From positions 1-64,000 of the forward strand of contig CAITIQ010000668.1 in assembly GCA_903892415.1 (NCBI GenBank): a DNA stretch of 64,000 bases, written 5' to 3'. How positions within the stretch are numbered: the stretch's first letter is position 1; each line of letters starts with the position of its first letter. Under the pieces are notes generated by a model. That model was not told the DNA's origin and ran no database searches. It was given only the letters and a program-made list of their open reading frames with translations. This document shows, in pieces, positions 51,944 to 59,904 of this stretch. Position numbers and translations under genes: made by a program. The DNA is from an uncultured delta proteobacterium. Its GTDB lineage: Bacteria; Myxococcota_A; Polyangia; Polyangiales; Polyangiaceae.

Positions 51944-52842
51944 TAGGAAGCCGCCGAGTCAAAGCCGCAGGTCTTATTGCTCGAAGTGCAATTGATCTGC
52001 TTCTTCTGGCCAGCCTCACACCACTCGACGGTGTTACCGCTGCACTGACCCGCATAGGTCAAGCCGCCACACGGGTCTGCGGGCGGGGCTGGTGCAACAC
52101 CGGACTCATCCACCTTGGTCTTGATCCAGCTCGATACCAAATCAACCCGAGCTAGAACCTGGATTCCACCGCCAGCTCCGGAGTTGACTGCGACGATCTT
52201 ATGGGTGCCCGGAACAACGACGGGGCCGCCGGAATCTCCGCTCTGGATGGTCTCGCTCGTCGCGTAGTCGAAGGGATACCCGTAGGTTGAGCCCTTCTTG
52301 GTGACCACCGGCGGGCCAATGTACAGCTTGCTATAAGAGGCAGTGCCATTGTTGATGCGACCGATGTTTTGCACCTTGCTGCCGATGGTGACGCTGGCCG
52401 TTGCAATTGTCGGATAGCTCGCCAGCTGGATAGGCTTGTCGAGAAAGATCACGCCAACGTCGTGAAGATTGGGGTCCACTGACTCGCTATCGCTGTTCCA
52501 ATCGAGGACCTCGCCGCGAATGCCTTTGGCCGTCTGGTTGTTGGCGAAAGGGACCTTGATGTTCCAGCCATCAAAGCCGTGCACGCAGTGCCCTGCCGTG
52601 AGCACGAGCTTTGGGGCAATCACCGCGCCCGAACAAATGGAGCTGACGACGCCCCCTGCTTTCATTTCAATAAGCGTCGCTTCTGGGTAGGCGGTGGCTA
52701 GGCTGCCGCCAATGATCGCGTCCTCGCGTTGCTCTTCGAGCTCGGCCTCATCCTCCTCGATCTCAGCGCCCGGAGGAGCGCAGGCGATGAAGAGGCTTGA
52801 AGCGAAAACGGTCAGGGCGAGCGACGAGAAGGCTAAACGCAT
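51928..52842 (-). CDS. trypsin-like serine protease lipoprotein
   Basis: A 304-residue S1 protease, paralogous to the one at 23971. The lipobox is FIAC (Cys21), followed by an acidic propeptide of Glu/Asp residues and the activation site before IIGGSLATAYPEA. The triad is His85 (TAGHC), Asp128 (LHDVGV) and Ser204 (GDSGG). After the protease domain there is a short Ala/Pro linker and a C-terminal module with four Cys pairs (CGGLTYAGQC..CGFDSAASYYNC). It is probably surface-tethered and secreted as a zymogen. Confidence 0.92.
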   Translation of the reverse strand: MRLAFSSLALTVFASSLFIACAPPGAEIEEDEAELEEQREDAIIGGSLATAYPEATLIEMKAGGVVSSICSGAVIAPKLVLTAGHCVHGFDGWNIKVPFANNQTAKGIRGEVLDWNSDSESVDPNLHDVGVIFLDKPIQLASYPTIATASVTIGSKVQNIGRINNGTASYSKLYIGPPVVTKKGSTYGYPFDYATSETIQSGDSGGPVVVPGTHKIVAVNSGAGGGIQVLARVDLVSSWIKTKVDESGVAPAPPADPCGGLTYAGQCSGNTVEWCEAGQKKQINCTSSNKTCGFDSAASYYNCL

Positions 52843-53266
52843 ACGTGACTCCTTGGACTGTGCTCGCCCTTACGCATGCGCCATGCCATTAAATCTGCGC
52901 TGAGTCGCTTATCTGCGGGCTTATGGGGAAGGGTTGGGCAACGTAGGAGGTCTTTCCGCTGTGCTCGAAAGCCTCCAGCTAGGCTCGATCATTTGGCCTC
53001 ATTGGCGCACGAAGGCCGTCATCCTGCGTAACTATCGCCCTGGTTGAGGACGCGATCCACCTGAGGCTCAGTTCGTTCTGACGAAAGGAAGCTGCACACG
53101 GCACGCTTCGGCTGATCCGAGCGGCGTAACGCACAGTGGGACTGTCTGGCGTTGCTCGGCTGACACATGCCCGGCATGAGCACAGTGCCGTTGCCATCAC
53201 ACAGTGTTGCTCAGCAATGCCGAATGCCCCGTTCGAGGCGGCGAATGAGGTACAGCCAATGAGTGC
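52843..53266. other. 424-bp intergenic region with a 13-bp palindrome, otherwise no gene seen
   Basis: This gap separates the minus-strand protease from the plus-strand cytochrome gene, so both promoters should lie here. Short ORFs of 60-73 codons exist but have no ribosome binding site or domain. A near-palindrome CATGCC-C-GGCATG at 53166-53178 is about 90 bp before the cytochrome start and could be an operator. Confidence 0.6.
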
Positions 53267-55525
53267 GTGGCTCGAGCCGACGAGTTGTCGCGAGTCATTC
53301 GGGTCATTCAGCTGCTAGGCTGGAGCTGTTTGACGGCACTTAATTCTAAAGGAAACCGCGCGCTCCTCGGACCTGGCGTCGCCATGGGCGCTGGCCTGGT
53401 GGCGACCGTCGGCTTTTTTGCGCTCAAAGGCCCCGCACCGGAGACGGGGGAGTTGGTGCGCTTCGTGGGGCGATTCCACACGCTGCTCATTCATCTGCCC
53501 ATCGGCGTGCTGTTGCTCGTTGCGAGCGCCGAGCCATTGTCTTTGTTCCGACCCGTTCGAGAGCGGTTGGATCCGATGTGGGGATTGCTGCTTCCCTTCC
53601 TCTCGGTGACCGCCTGCGTAGGCTTCACTCTCGGACTGCTACTGGCTTATCCCGGTGGCTTTCCACCCAACTTGTTGGAGGCGCACAAGAACGGCACGTT
53701 CGTTGGTGTGCTCGGCTGTTCGTTGCTTCCGCTCGCTTGGTTGTTCGTTGAGCGTGGCATCGCCCATATGCGGCACCTCTACCGTGGCCTTCTGCTAGCG
53801 ACGGTAACCGCCATCAGCCTGGGTGCACATCACGGCGGCAGCATGACGCGAGGTGAGGACTACCTAGTAAAATACGCACCTCGCTTCGCTCAAAAATGGT
53901 TGGGCTACGAGCCGAAGGTTACGAGCGAAGAAGCCAGTGAAGCGGTGAGCGAGCCGCTGCTGTTTGACCATGTGGTGGCGCCGATCCTCAAGGCCAAGTG
54001 CGTCAAGTGCCATGGCGAGGAGACGCAAAAGGGCGCGTTGCGGGTGGATACGCTAGAAAAACTCCTTTCGGGCGGCGACGCTGGGCCAGCTATCTTCGGC
54101 GGGCGTGCAGAGGCTTCACCGCTCGTGACGCGGATGCGCCTACCGCGCAATCACGACGAGCGCATGCCTCCAGCCGATGAGCCGGATATCAGCGAAGCCG
54201 AAATAAGCCTCATCGCCTTCTGGATTGATCGCGGGGCCACCGAAACCTTGCGGGTGCGCGATTCCCTACCGCCCGATAGCGTGCGCGAGCTCCTCTGGGA
54301 GGCAGTGCGCGATCAGCTTCCTGGTGCAACCACGCCAACGGCGCGCTCTGCAACGCCGCTTGAGAGCTCAATCCCAAGCTCGGTGCCCTCCAGTGAACCC
54401 GCTGTCGGGCAACCGCTGACGACGAGCGAGAGCGGCTATGTGTATCAGGACCTCGTTGCCCCTGTGTTGCGCGCGAACTGCGTCGGTTGCCACGGTGACA
54501 ACAAGCAGAAGGGCAAGCTGCGCGTCGATAGCTTGGAGGGGCTTCTGGCCGGAGGAAAAGGCGGTCCTGCGTTGGTTGCGGGCAAGGCCGACGCAAGCCC
54601 CCTGCTACAAACCATGCGTCTACCACTCGATCACCCGGATCACATGCCGCCCCGCAAAGAGTCGCAACCAAGCGCCCGGGAGATAGAGCTAATCGCCTAT
54701 TGGGTGGGTACAGGCGCTTCGCCCAGCCAGCAGGCCAAAGACCTGCCGCCCAAACTACGGGGTGCAGCGAGCAAGCCTCAAAGTGGGTCGACCGCCTCAT
54801 CATCAACCAGCTGGGTAACGCCAAAACCGTCTGCCAGCGTGGACATCGCACCGAGCCCTTGGACGCCAACCGAGGTCGAGCCGGAGCCAGCTTTGGCTCA
54901 AGTACCCGCTAGCGTTGAGCTGTTCGAACAGGTCGTTCAGCCAATGTTGGTCAAGCGCTGCGGGCTTTGTCACGAGGGAGCATCTGGCTCCGGCGGGCTG
55001 CTGGTTTCTCCTCTCGCGGACTTGCGGAAAGGCGGTGATTCGGGACCAGCGCTCGCGCCCGGTCAAGCCGATCAGAGCTTGCTCATCTCACGCATCCTAC
55101 TCCCGGCCGACAGCGACGAGCACATGCCTCCGAAGGATTTGCCGCAACTTACGGTGGGTGAATTCACTCTGCTGCGACTGTGGATCACCCGCGGCGCGAA
55201 ACAGCACGACAGTGTGGCTCGCGATGAGCTACCGCGTGCAACCCACGCCAGCGTGATCGCCTTCGCAGGTGAAGCACCGTCAACGCCAGCGGTCGCCTCG
55301 GCGCAGCCGAGTGCAGCACCGAAGCCGAGCTCCAATGCCGTGACCACCTCGTCGAGCACGCCTACTCCGCTCACGCAGCCTCCAGGTGGTGGCTGCGCCG
55401 GATGCGCTGTCGATGGGTCGAGCAGCCGCGGACTTGGCCTTGGTTTCGCTTGGGCGTTCGTTGGATTGGCGGCCTTGCGGCGAAGATTCAGCTCGATGGT
55501 TGCGTCCCAAAAGCGACGCGGCTAA
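53267..55525 (+). CDS. DUF2231-like membrane protein with three planctomycete-type cytochrome c modules and MYXO-CTERM
   Basis: A 752-residue protein; the start is GTG 53267, but ATG at 53384 is possible. Residues about 65-185 form a DUF2231-like four-helix membrane region. Three PSCyt1-type modules follow with heme motifs CVKCH (245-249), CVGCH (405-409) and CGLCH (565-569), each ending in HxxHMPP or DERMPP, whose Met is the likely axial ligand. Pro/Ser/Thr linkers separate them. The C-terminus (GGGCAGC..LGLGFAWAFVGLAALRRR) matches a MYXO-CTERM sorting tail, so the hemes should sit at the periplasm or cell surface and could pass electrons. Partners unknown. Confidence 0.9.
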   Translation: MARADELSRVIRVIQLLGWSCLTALNSKGNRALLGPGVAMGAGLVATVGFFALKGPAPETGELVRFVGRFHTLLIHLPIGVLLLVASAEPLSLFRPVRERLDPMWGLLLPFLSVTACVGFTLGLLLAYPGGFPPNLLEAHKNGTFVGVLGCSLLPLAWLFVERGIAHMRHLYRGLLLATVTAISLGAHHGGSMTRGEDYLVKYAPRFAQKWLGYEPKVTSEEASEAVSEPLLFDHVVAPILKAKCVKCHGEETQKGALRVDTLEKLLSGGDAGPAIFGGRAEASPLVTRMRLPRNHDERMPPADEPDISEAEISLIAFWIDRGATETLRVRDSLPPDSVRELLWEAVRDQLPGATTPTARSATPLESSIPSSVPSSEPAVGQPLTTSESGYVYQDLVAPVLRANCVGCHGDNKQKGKLRVDSLEGLLAGGKGGPALVAGKADASPLLQTMRLPLDHPDHMPPRKESQPSAREIELIAYWVGTGASPSQQAKDLPPKLRGAASKPQSGSTASSSTSWVTPKPSASVDIAPSPWTPTEVEPEPALAQVPASVELFEQVVQPMLVKRCGLCHEGASGSGGLLVSPLADLRKGGDSGPALAPGQADQSLLISRILLPADSDEHMPPKDLPQLTVGEFTLLRLWITRGAKQHDSVARDELPRATHASVIAFAGEAPSTPAVASAQPSAAPKPSSNAVTTSSSTPTPLTQPPGGGCAGCAVDGSSSRGLGLGFAWAFVGLAALRRRFSSMVASQKRRG

Positions 55526-55551
55526 CGAATGGGCCCCAATCGGAGAGTTGT

Positions 55552-56304
55552 ATGAGCGGCCATTCAAAGTGGGCGACGATCAAGCATAAGAAGGCCCTTG
55601 TCGATTCCAAGCGCGGCAAGATGTTCACCAAGCTCATCAAAGAGCTGACCGTGGCGGCGCGCATGGGAGGCGGAGACGCGAGCGGAAATCCGCGCCTCCG
55701 CAAGGCCATTGATGATGCCAAGGGCCAGTCGATGCCGATGGACACCATCAAACGGGCCGTTCAACGTGGTACCGGCGAGATCGAAGGCGCCAACTACGAG
55801 GAGATCATCTACGAAGGAACGGGCCCCGGCGGGACGCTGTTCATGCTCGAGGCGATGACCGACAATCGCAACCGCACCGTCGCCGAGATCCGCAAGATCT
55901 TCGAGAAGAACGGTGGCGCGCTTGGTTCCAATGGAACAGCCGGTTGGGCGTTCGATCGCAAGGGCATCGTGATGGTTGAGAAGGCCAACGCGAGCGAGGA
56001 TCAGCTGATGGATACGGCGGTAGCCGCCGGTGCTGACGACTATTCGGACAACGGGGACGAGTGGCAGCTGCTCTGTGATCCGTCGTCGCTCGAGGCCGTG
56101 TTGAAGTCGCTGGCTGACGGTAAGATCGCAACCAAGTCCTCCTCGGTTGGCTACGTTCCGAAGGCCAAGCGCTCGGTGAGCGGGCGCGACGCTGAGCTCT
56201 GCCTCAACCTAGCGGATGCGCTGGACGACCACGACGACGGTCAGAACGTTTACGCCGACTTCGACGTCTCCGACGAAGAGCTCGAGCGCATCGCTGGCGC
56301 CTGA
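55552..56304 (+). CDS. yebC: YebC/PmpR-family transcriptional regulator or translation factor
   Basis: A 250-residue protein; start ATG 55552 follows CGGAGAG and begins MSGHSKWATIKHKK, the family hallmark. GGDPSGNPRLRKAIDDAK, GPGGTLFMLEAMTDNRNRT and FDRKGIVMV are conserved blocks of the three-domain YebC fold. Members bind DNA as regulators (PmpR) or relieve ribosome stalling on proline stretches; both roles are reported for the family. The Pro-rich proteome here makes the latter interesting. It is followed by fdhD 25 bp later. Confidence 0.97.
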   Translation: MSGHSKWATIKHKKALVDSKRGKMFTKLIKELTVAARMGGGDASGNPRLRKAIDDAKGQSMPMDTIKRAVQRGTGEIEGANYEEIIYEGTGPGGTLFMLEAMTDNRNRTVAEIRKIFEKNGGALGSNGTAGWAFDRKGIVMVEKANASEDQLMDTAVAAGADDYSDNGDEWQLLCDPSSLEAVLKSLADGKIATKSSSVGYVPKAKRSVSGRDAELCLNLADALDDHDDGQNVYADFDVSDEELERIAGA

Positions 56305-56329
56305 TCCCACCGAAGGTGGAGTAACCAGC

Positions 56330-57136
56330 GTGACCTCCTCCGTCGCGACGAAGGTGGATGTGCACCTGAACGGGACTGTCGTCTCGCGCGATGATTGGGT
56401 CGCACCCGAAGAGCCGCTGGAGATCCAAGTTCACGGGGTGTCACTGGCGGTATTGATGCGGACGCCCGGAAACGACCTCGAGCTCGTTTCCGGCTTTCTT
56501 TTGAGCGAACGCATCGTTGAGTCGCTCGACGCCGTCGAATCGATTCGTCACTGCACGACGGTTTCCTCGCCCGAGTCGGAGGACAACGTCGTCCGCGTCG
56601 TGCTCAAGCCGGCATGGCGAGCGAGTCATTCACTGACACCGCGCAATTTCTACGCGAGCTCGAGCTGCGGTGTTTGCGGAAAGGCGACCATCGACGAGGC
56701 GCTGCGTACCACCAAGCCGGTGACCTCATCCTTTGAGGTCGCCACCTCGCTCCTGCAGGAGCTGCCCGCTCGGTTACGCCAACGCCAGCCGATGTTCGAG
56801 GCGACTGGAGGCTTACATGCCTGCGGATTGTTTGATGCGCAAGGCGCTGAGTTCGGTGCGTACGAAGATGTTGGCCGGCACAACGCCGTCGACAAAGTCA
56901 TCGGGTGGGCGGCGGGCCAACGCTTGAGCTTCAGCGACAAGCTATTGGTCGTGTCCGGCCGAGTGAGCTTCGAGATCGTGCAGAAAGCTTCGGCGGTTGG
57001 GATAGCGCTCGTTGCGGGAATCTCAGCGCCGAGTTCGCTCGCGATACGATTTGGTGAAGCCTTGGGTGTGACGGTCGTCGGCTTTCTGCGTGGCAGTTCA
57101 ACGAATGTGTACTCGCGGAAGCATCGGGTGCGTTGA
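56330..57136 (+). CDS. fdhD: formate dehydrogenase accessory sulfurtransferase FdhD
   Basis: A 268-residue protein. GTG 56330 is taken as the start because AAGGTGGAG sits 8 nt upstream; the ORF from 56216 overlaps yebC. The catalytic CGVCG motif is present, along with NDLELVSGFLLSERIV, GGLHACGLFD and YEDVGRHNAVDKVIGW, typical of FdhD. It passes sulfur from IscS to the molybdenum or tungsten cofactor of formate dehydrogenase. No formate dehydrogenase gene lies in the window, so it must serve an enzyme encoded elsewhere. Confidence 0.97.
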   Translation: MTSSVATKVDVHLNGTVVSRDDWVAPEEPLEIQVHGVSLAVLMRTPGNDLELVSGFLLSERIVESLDAVESIRHCTTVSSPESEDNVVRVVLKPAWRASHSLTPRNFYASSSCGVCGKATIDEALRTTKPVTSSFEVATSLLQELPARLRQRQPMFEATGGLHACGLFDAQGAEFGAYEDVGRHNAVDKVIGWAAGQRLSFSDKLLVVSGRVSFEIVQKASAVGIALVAGISAPSSLAIRFGEALGVTVVGFLRGSSTNVYSRKHRVR

Positions 57137-57153
57137 GCGTGTAGACTTCGGAG

Positions 57154-58263
57154 GTGCATCACGAGCACCTCGACTCCTTCCGCGAATCCCACGGTAGCTC
57201 GGCCTCGGTCGAAGCGAGTGAGCGACGCACGTGGATCGTGGTGGGTATCAGCGCGGTAATGATGGTGCTCGAGCTCGTCGTTGGGTTTGCCACCGGCTCA
57301 CTGGCGCTGTTCGCGGATGGCGTTCACATGGCGACGCACGTGGGTGCGCTGGGCATCTCAGGAGTCGCTTATTGGCTGGCCCGACGGTGGGCAACCCATG
57401 AGGCCTTCACCTTCGGGACCGGCAAGGTGTACGCGCTGTCCGGGTTCACGAGCGCGATCATACTGTTTGGTACTGCTGTTTGGATGGTGGTGGAGTCGGT
57501 GTTGCGGCTCTGGCACCCTCAGCCGATCTCGTTTGGGGAAGCGTTGCCGGTGGCTGTGCTTGGCTTGGTGGTCAATCTCGTGTGCGCCCTGGTTCTGGGC
57601 CACGGGCATGACCACGGCCACGGGCATGACCACGGCCACGCAGTTCCGAAGAAGGCTCATGACCACGCCGCTCACGATCACGATCATGACCACGCTCACG
57701 ATCATGACCACGCCGCTCACGCCCACGACCACGCCGCTCACGCCCACGACCACGACCACGGCGACGGGTCGAGCGCCAAGCATGATACGCATGCGGAGGA
57801 TCACAACCTTCGCGCAGCCCGCCTGCATGTGATTGCCGATGCGCTGACCAGCGTGTTTGCGATTGTGGCGTTGGTCGCTGGTCGCTACTTCGGTGTTGCG
57901 CTCCTTGATCCAGTCGTCGGTATTCTCGGTGGCATTCTGGTCGGCCGCTGGGCTGTCGGGTTGTGCGGAAGCGCAGCTAAGCAGCTGCTCGACGTCGTGC
58001 CTTCGTTGGCTGCGACGGAGGTTTTACGCAAGCGCCTCGAGGCGATCGATGACGTCGCGGTGGCGGACCTTCACCTCTGGGAGTTCGGCCCAGGCCAGCT
58101 CGGTTGCATTGTGAAATTGGTCAGCGCCAACCCGCGCGAGGCCTCGTTCTACCGCAACGTGGTGCACGAATGCATGAAGGTGCAACACCTCACGGTCGAG
58201 GTTCAACGCTGCCACGAACACCACGAACCGGTAAACCCGGTTGCAGAGGCGGCCTCAACGTGA
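57154..58263 (+). CDS. dmeF: CDF family Co/Ni efflux transporter DmeF with His-rich loop
   Basis: A 369-residue cation diffusion facilitator. The start is GTG 57154. TM2 carries ADGVHMATHVGALG and TM5 HVIADALTS, the metal-site pattern of the DmeF branch (HxxxH and HxxxD) rather than the Zn type. FGTGKVYALSGFTSA and the long IL2/IL3 loop of about 60 residues with more than 25 His support Co(II)/Ni(II) export by proton antiport. The C-terminal cytoplasmic domain ends in a His-rich EVQRCHEHHEP. Its end overlaps the MBL gene on the other strand by 9 bp. Confidence 0.95.
   Translation: MHHEHLDSFRESHGSSASVEASERRTWIVVGISAVMMVLELVVGFATGSLALFADGVHMATHVGALGISGVAYWLARRWATHEAFTFGTGKVYALSGFTSAIILFGTAVWMVVESVLRLWHPQPISFGEALPVAVLGLVVNLVCALVLGHGHDHGHGHDHGHAVPKKAHDHAAHDHDHDHAHDHDHAAHAHDHAAHAHDHDHGDGSSAKHDTHAEDHNLRAARLHVIADALTSVFAIVALVAGRYFGVALLDPVVGILGGILVGRWAVGLCGSAAKQLLDVVPSLAATEVLRKRLEAIDDVAVADLHLWEFGPGQLGCIVKLVSANPREASFYRNVVHECMKVQHLTVEVQRCHEHHEPVNPVAEAAST
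57601..57770 (+). repeat. His-codon repeat tract in dmeF
   Basis: Two perfect 18-bp units (57601-57618, 57619-57636) and further imperfect repeats of GACCACGCC and GATCATGACCACGC encode the His/Asp/Ala loop. The tract is prone to in-frame expansion or contraction, which would change metal-loop length. Confidence 0.85.
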
Positions 58264-59100
58264 ACTGCGGCCCTTGGATTTGACTACGTTCACAACCTGA
58301 CCTTCACGAGCGACGAAGGAGTTGGCGAACAGACCTCGCGCCTCCACCTCGACCGCGCGCATAAAGGTGTCATTGTGGTCGGGCTCGTGATGGAAGATCG
58401 CCAGGCGCTTGACCTTGCCGGCAACGGAGAGCCTTACAGCCTCCTGCCACGTTGAATGCCCCCAGCCGATCTTGGTGGTGAACTCTTCATCGGTGTACGT
58501 CGAGTCATAGATCAGGAGATCCGCTCCCTCGATCAAGCCGAGAATGTTCTGATCGGGCTTGCCGATGACATGCTCGGTGTCGGTGACGTAGCAAACAGCG
58601 ACGCCCTCGCCTTCAATGCGATAAGCCGTAGCGTCATTGGGGTGGTTGAGGGCTGTGGTGCGCACTCGCACGCGGGAACTGAGATTGAAGCTGTCCCCTG
58701 CGGAGAAGTCCTCAAACTCGAGATTTCCACGCATGATCTCGAGCGGTACCGGGAAATTTGGCTCGGCCATTTGCCCGGCCAAGACACTGCGAATTCCCCC
58801 CAAACTCGGCGGCAAGTGGCCCGCAAGGATGCGAAAACTTCGCTTGGGATCAAAGGCCGGCGCAAAGAAGGGAAAGCCTTGAATATGGTCCCAATGCGTA
58901 TGTGAAAGCAGGATCGTGCCTTGGCGATTGTCATCGCGCAGCATCGATGCGCCGAGCGGACGGATGCCCGTTCCCGCGTCGAAGATGAAGCGCTCGTCCC
59001 CTACGGCGACCTCCACACAGGAGGTGTTGCCCCCGTAGCGAAGATGCGTCTTCGCGGGACAAGCAATGCTGCCTCGTACGCCCCAAAACGTTACCTGCAT
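58255..59100 (-). CDS. MBL-fold hydrolase, cyclic phosphodiesterase-like
   Basis: A 281-residue metallo-beta-lactamase-fold protein. GGNTSCVEV, FDAGTGIRPLG and the metal motif SHTHWDH at about 66-72 give the zinc or iron site, TTALNHPN and YVTDTEHV supply further ligands, and FHHEPDHND is at the end. The WGVRGSI start is typical of the PhnP-like/phosphoribosyl cyclic phosphodiesterase and RNase Z-like group. The substrate is probably a cyclic phosphodiester or nucleotide. It ends the uvrC-to-MBL minus-strand run, 24 bp after the CPBP gene. Confidence 0.88.
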   Translation of the reverse strand: MQVTFWGVRGSIACPAKTHLRYGGNTSCVEVAVGDERFIFDAGTGIRPLGASMLRDDNRQGTILLSHTHWDHIQGFPFFAPAFDPKRSFRILAGHLPPSLGGIRSVLAGQMAEPNFPVPLEIMRGNLEFEDFSAGDSFNLSSRVRVRTTALNHPNDATAYRIEGEGVAVCYVTDTEHVIGKPDQNILGLIEGADLLIYDSTYTDEEFTTKIGWGHSTWQEAVRLSVAGKVKRLAIFHHEPDHNDTFMRAVEVEARGLFANSFVAREGQVVNVVKSKGRSSR

Positions 59101-59124
59101 GAGACCCGCGCGAAAGTCTACACC

Positions 59125-59904
59125 CTAGCCTCTTCCGAACAGCGGAAACTCGACCACGCTCCACGTGAAAAGCGCGTGAGAGAAGAGCACTGGGGCCAGT
59201 TGTTGATCCGAGCGAAAGCGAAGATATGACCAAACGGCTCCGCAGCCAGCAGAGGCAAGCAAGAGCACCGGGTTCAAACCCTGCGCGCCACTGAGCGCCC
59301 ACATCGTGGCCACGTGAGCTGAAGCATAGAGCGCCACTCCGAGGAGATTACCCATTCCAAGCCCGAGCCGCTCCTCGAGTGCGGCCGTTACGCCACCGCG
59401 CCACGTGAGCTCCTCGAGCGCGCCGATGGCAGCAGCGAACAGCGCAACCCAATGACGGTCCTCCGCGAACGGGTTGCCCAGCCGCAGATAGAGCTGCAGG
59501 ACCCACTCGTAGCGGGGTTGACCAGGAGCCGTTACCAGGACGTGGAACACGTAGGTACTGCCGTAGAGCAGCAAGGTGACGAGCGCCCCGAACGTCAGAT
59601 CTCCACCGCGAGGGCGCAGATGCGACAGTTCTCCGCGCGCCTTGAGCCGGAAGACCGTAACCGCTCCTAGCACCACGTAGAGGCCGAACACCAAGCTGAA
59701 CGGGCTGCGACCTGCGGTCATCGCCGCACGGCTCATCACCCAGTACAACGTGACCGTCGTGAACAAGGTCACCACCGCCGGGAAGAACCTGTCCAGTGGG
59801 CGCAACCATGCCGGAAACGGCGGTTCCTCCGCCTCGGCGGCGAACGAAGGTTCACTGGTTGGAATCACCGAGGCTTCCGGCTCTTCCTCTTCAGAAGCGG
59901 TCAC
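59125..59904 (-). CDS. CPBP family intramembrane glutamic endopeptidase
   Basis: A 259-residue multi-pass membrane protein of the CPBP/Rce1 (ABI) family. The GALEELTWRGG motif carries the catalytic Glu pair (EExxWR), and further conserved His/Asn positions lie in YASAHVATMWAL. Members cleave prenylated or signal-peptide-derived substrates or protect against bacteriocins. The GTG start overlaps the coaBC stop as GTGA, so translation is coupled. The first 30 residues form an acidic cytoplasmic tail. Confidence 0.9.
   Translation of the reverse strand: MTASEEEEPEASVIPTSEPSFAAEAEEPPFPAWLRPLDRFFPAVVTLFTTVTLYWVMSRAAMTAGRSPFSLVFGLYVVLGAVTVFRLKARGELSHLRPRGGDLTFGALVTLLLYGSTYVFHVLVTAPGQPRYEWVLQLYLRLGNPFAEDRHWVALFAAAIGALEELTWRGGVTAALEERLGLGMGNLLGVALYASAHVATMWALSGAQGLNPVLLLASAGCGAVWSYLRFRSDQQLAPVLFSHALFTWSVVEFPLFGRG

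Noticed and set aside
52979..53200. A 73-codon minus-strand ORF in the 424-bp gap
   Set aside because: No ribosome binding site, no domain and composition like surrounding non-coding sequence.
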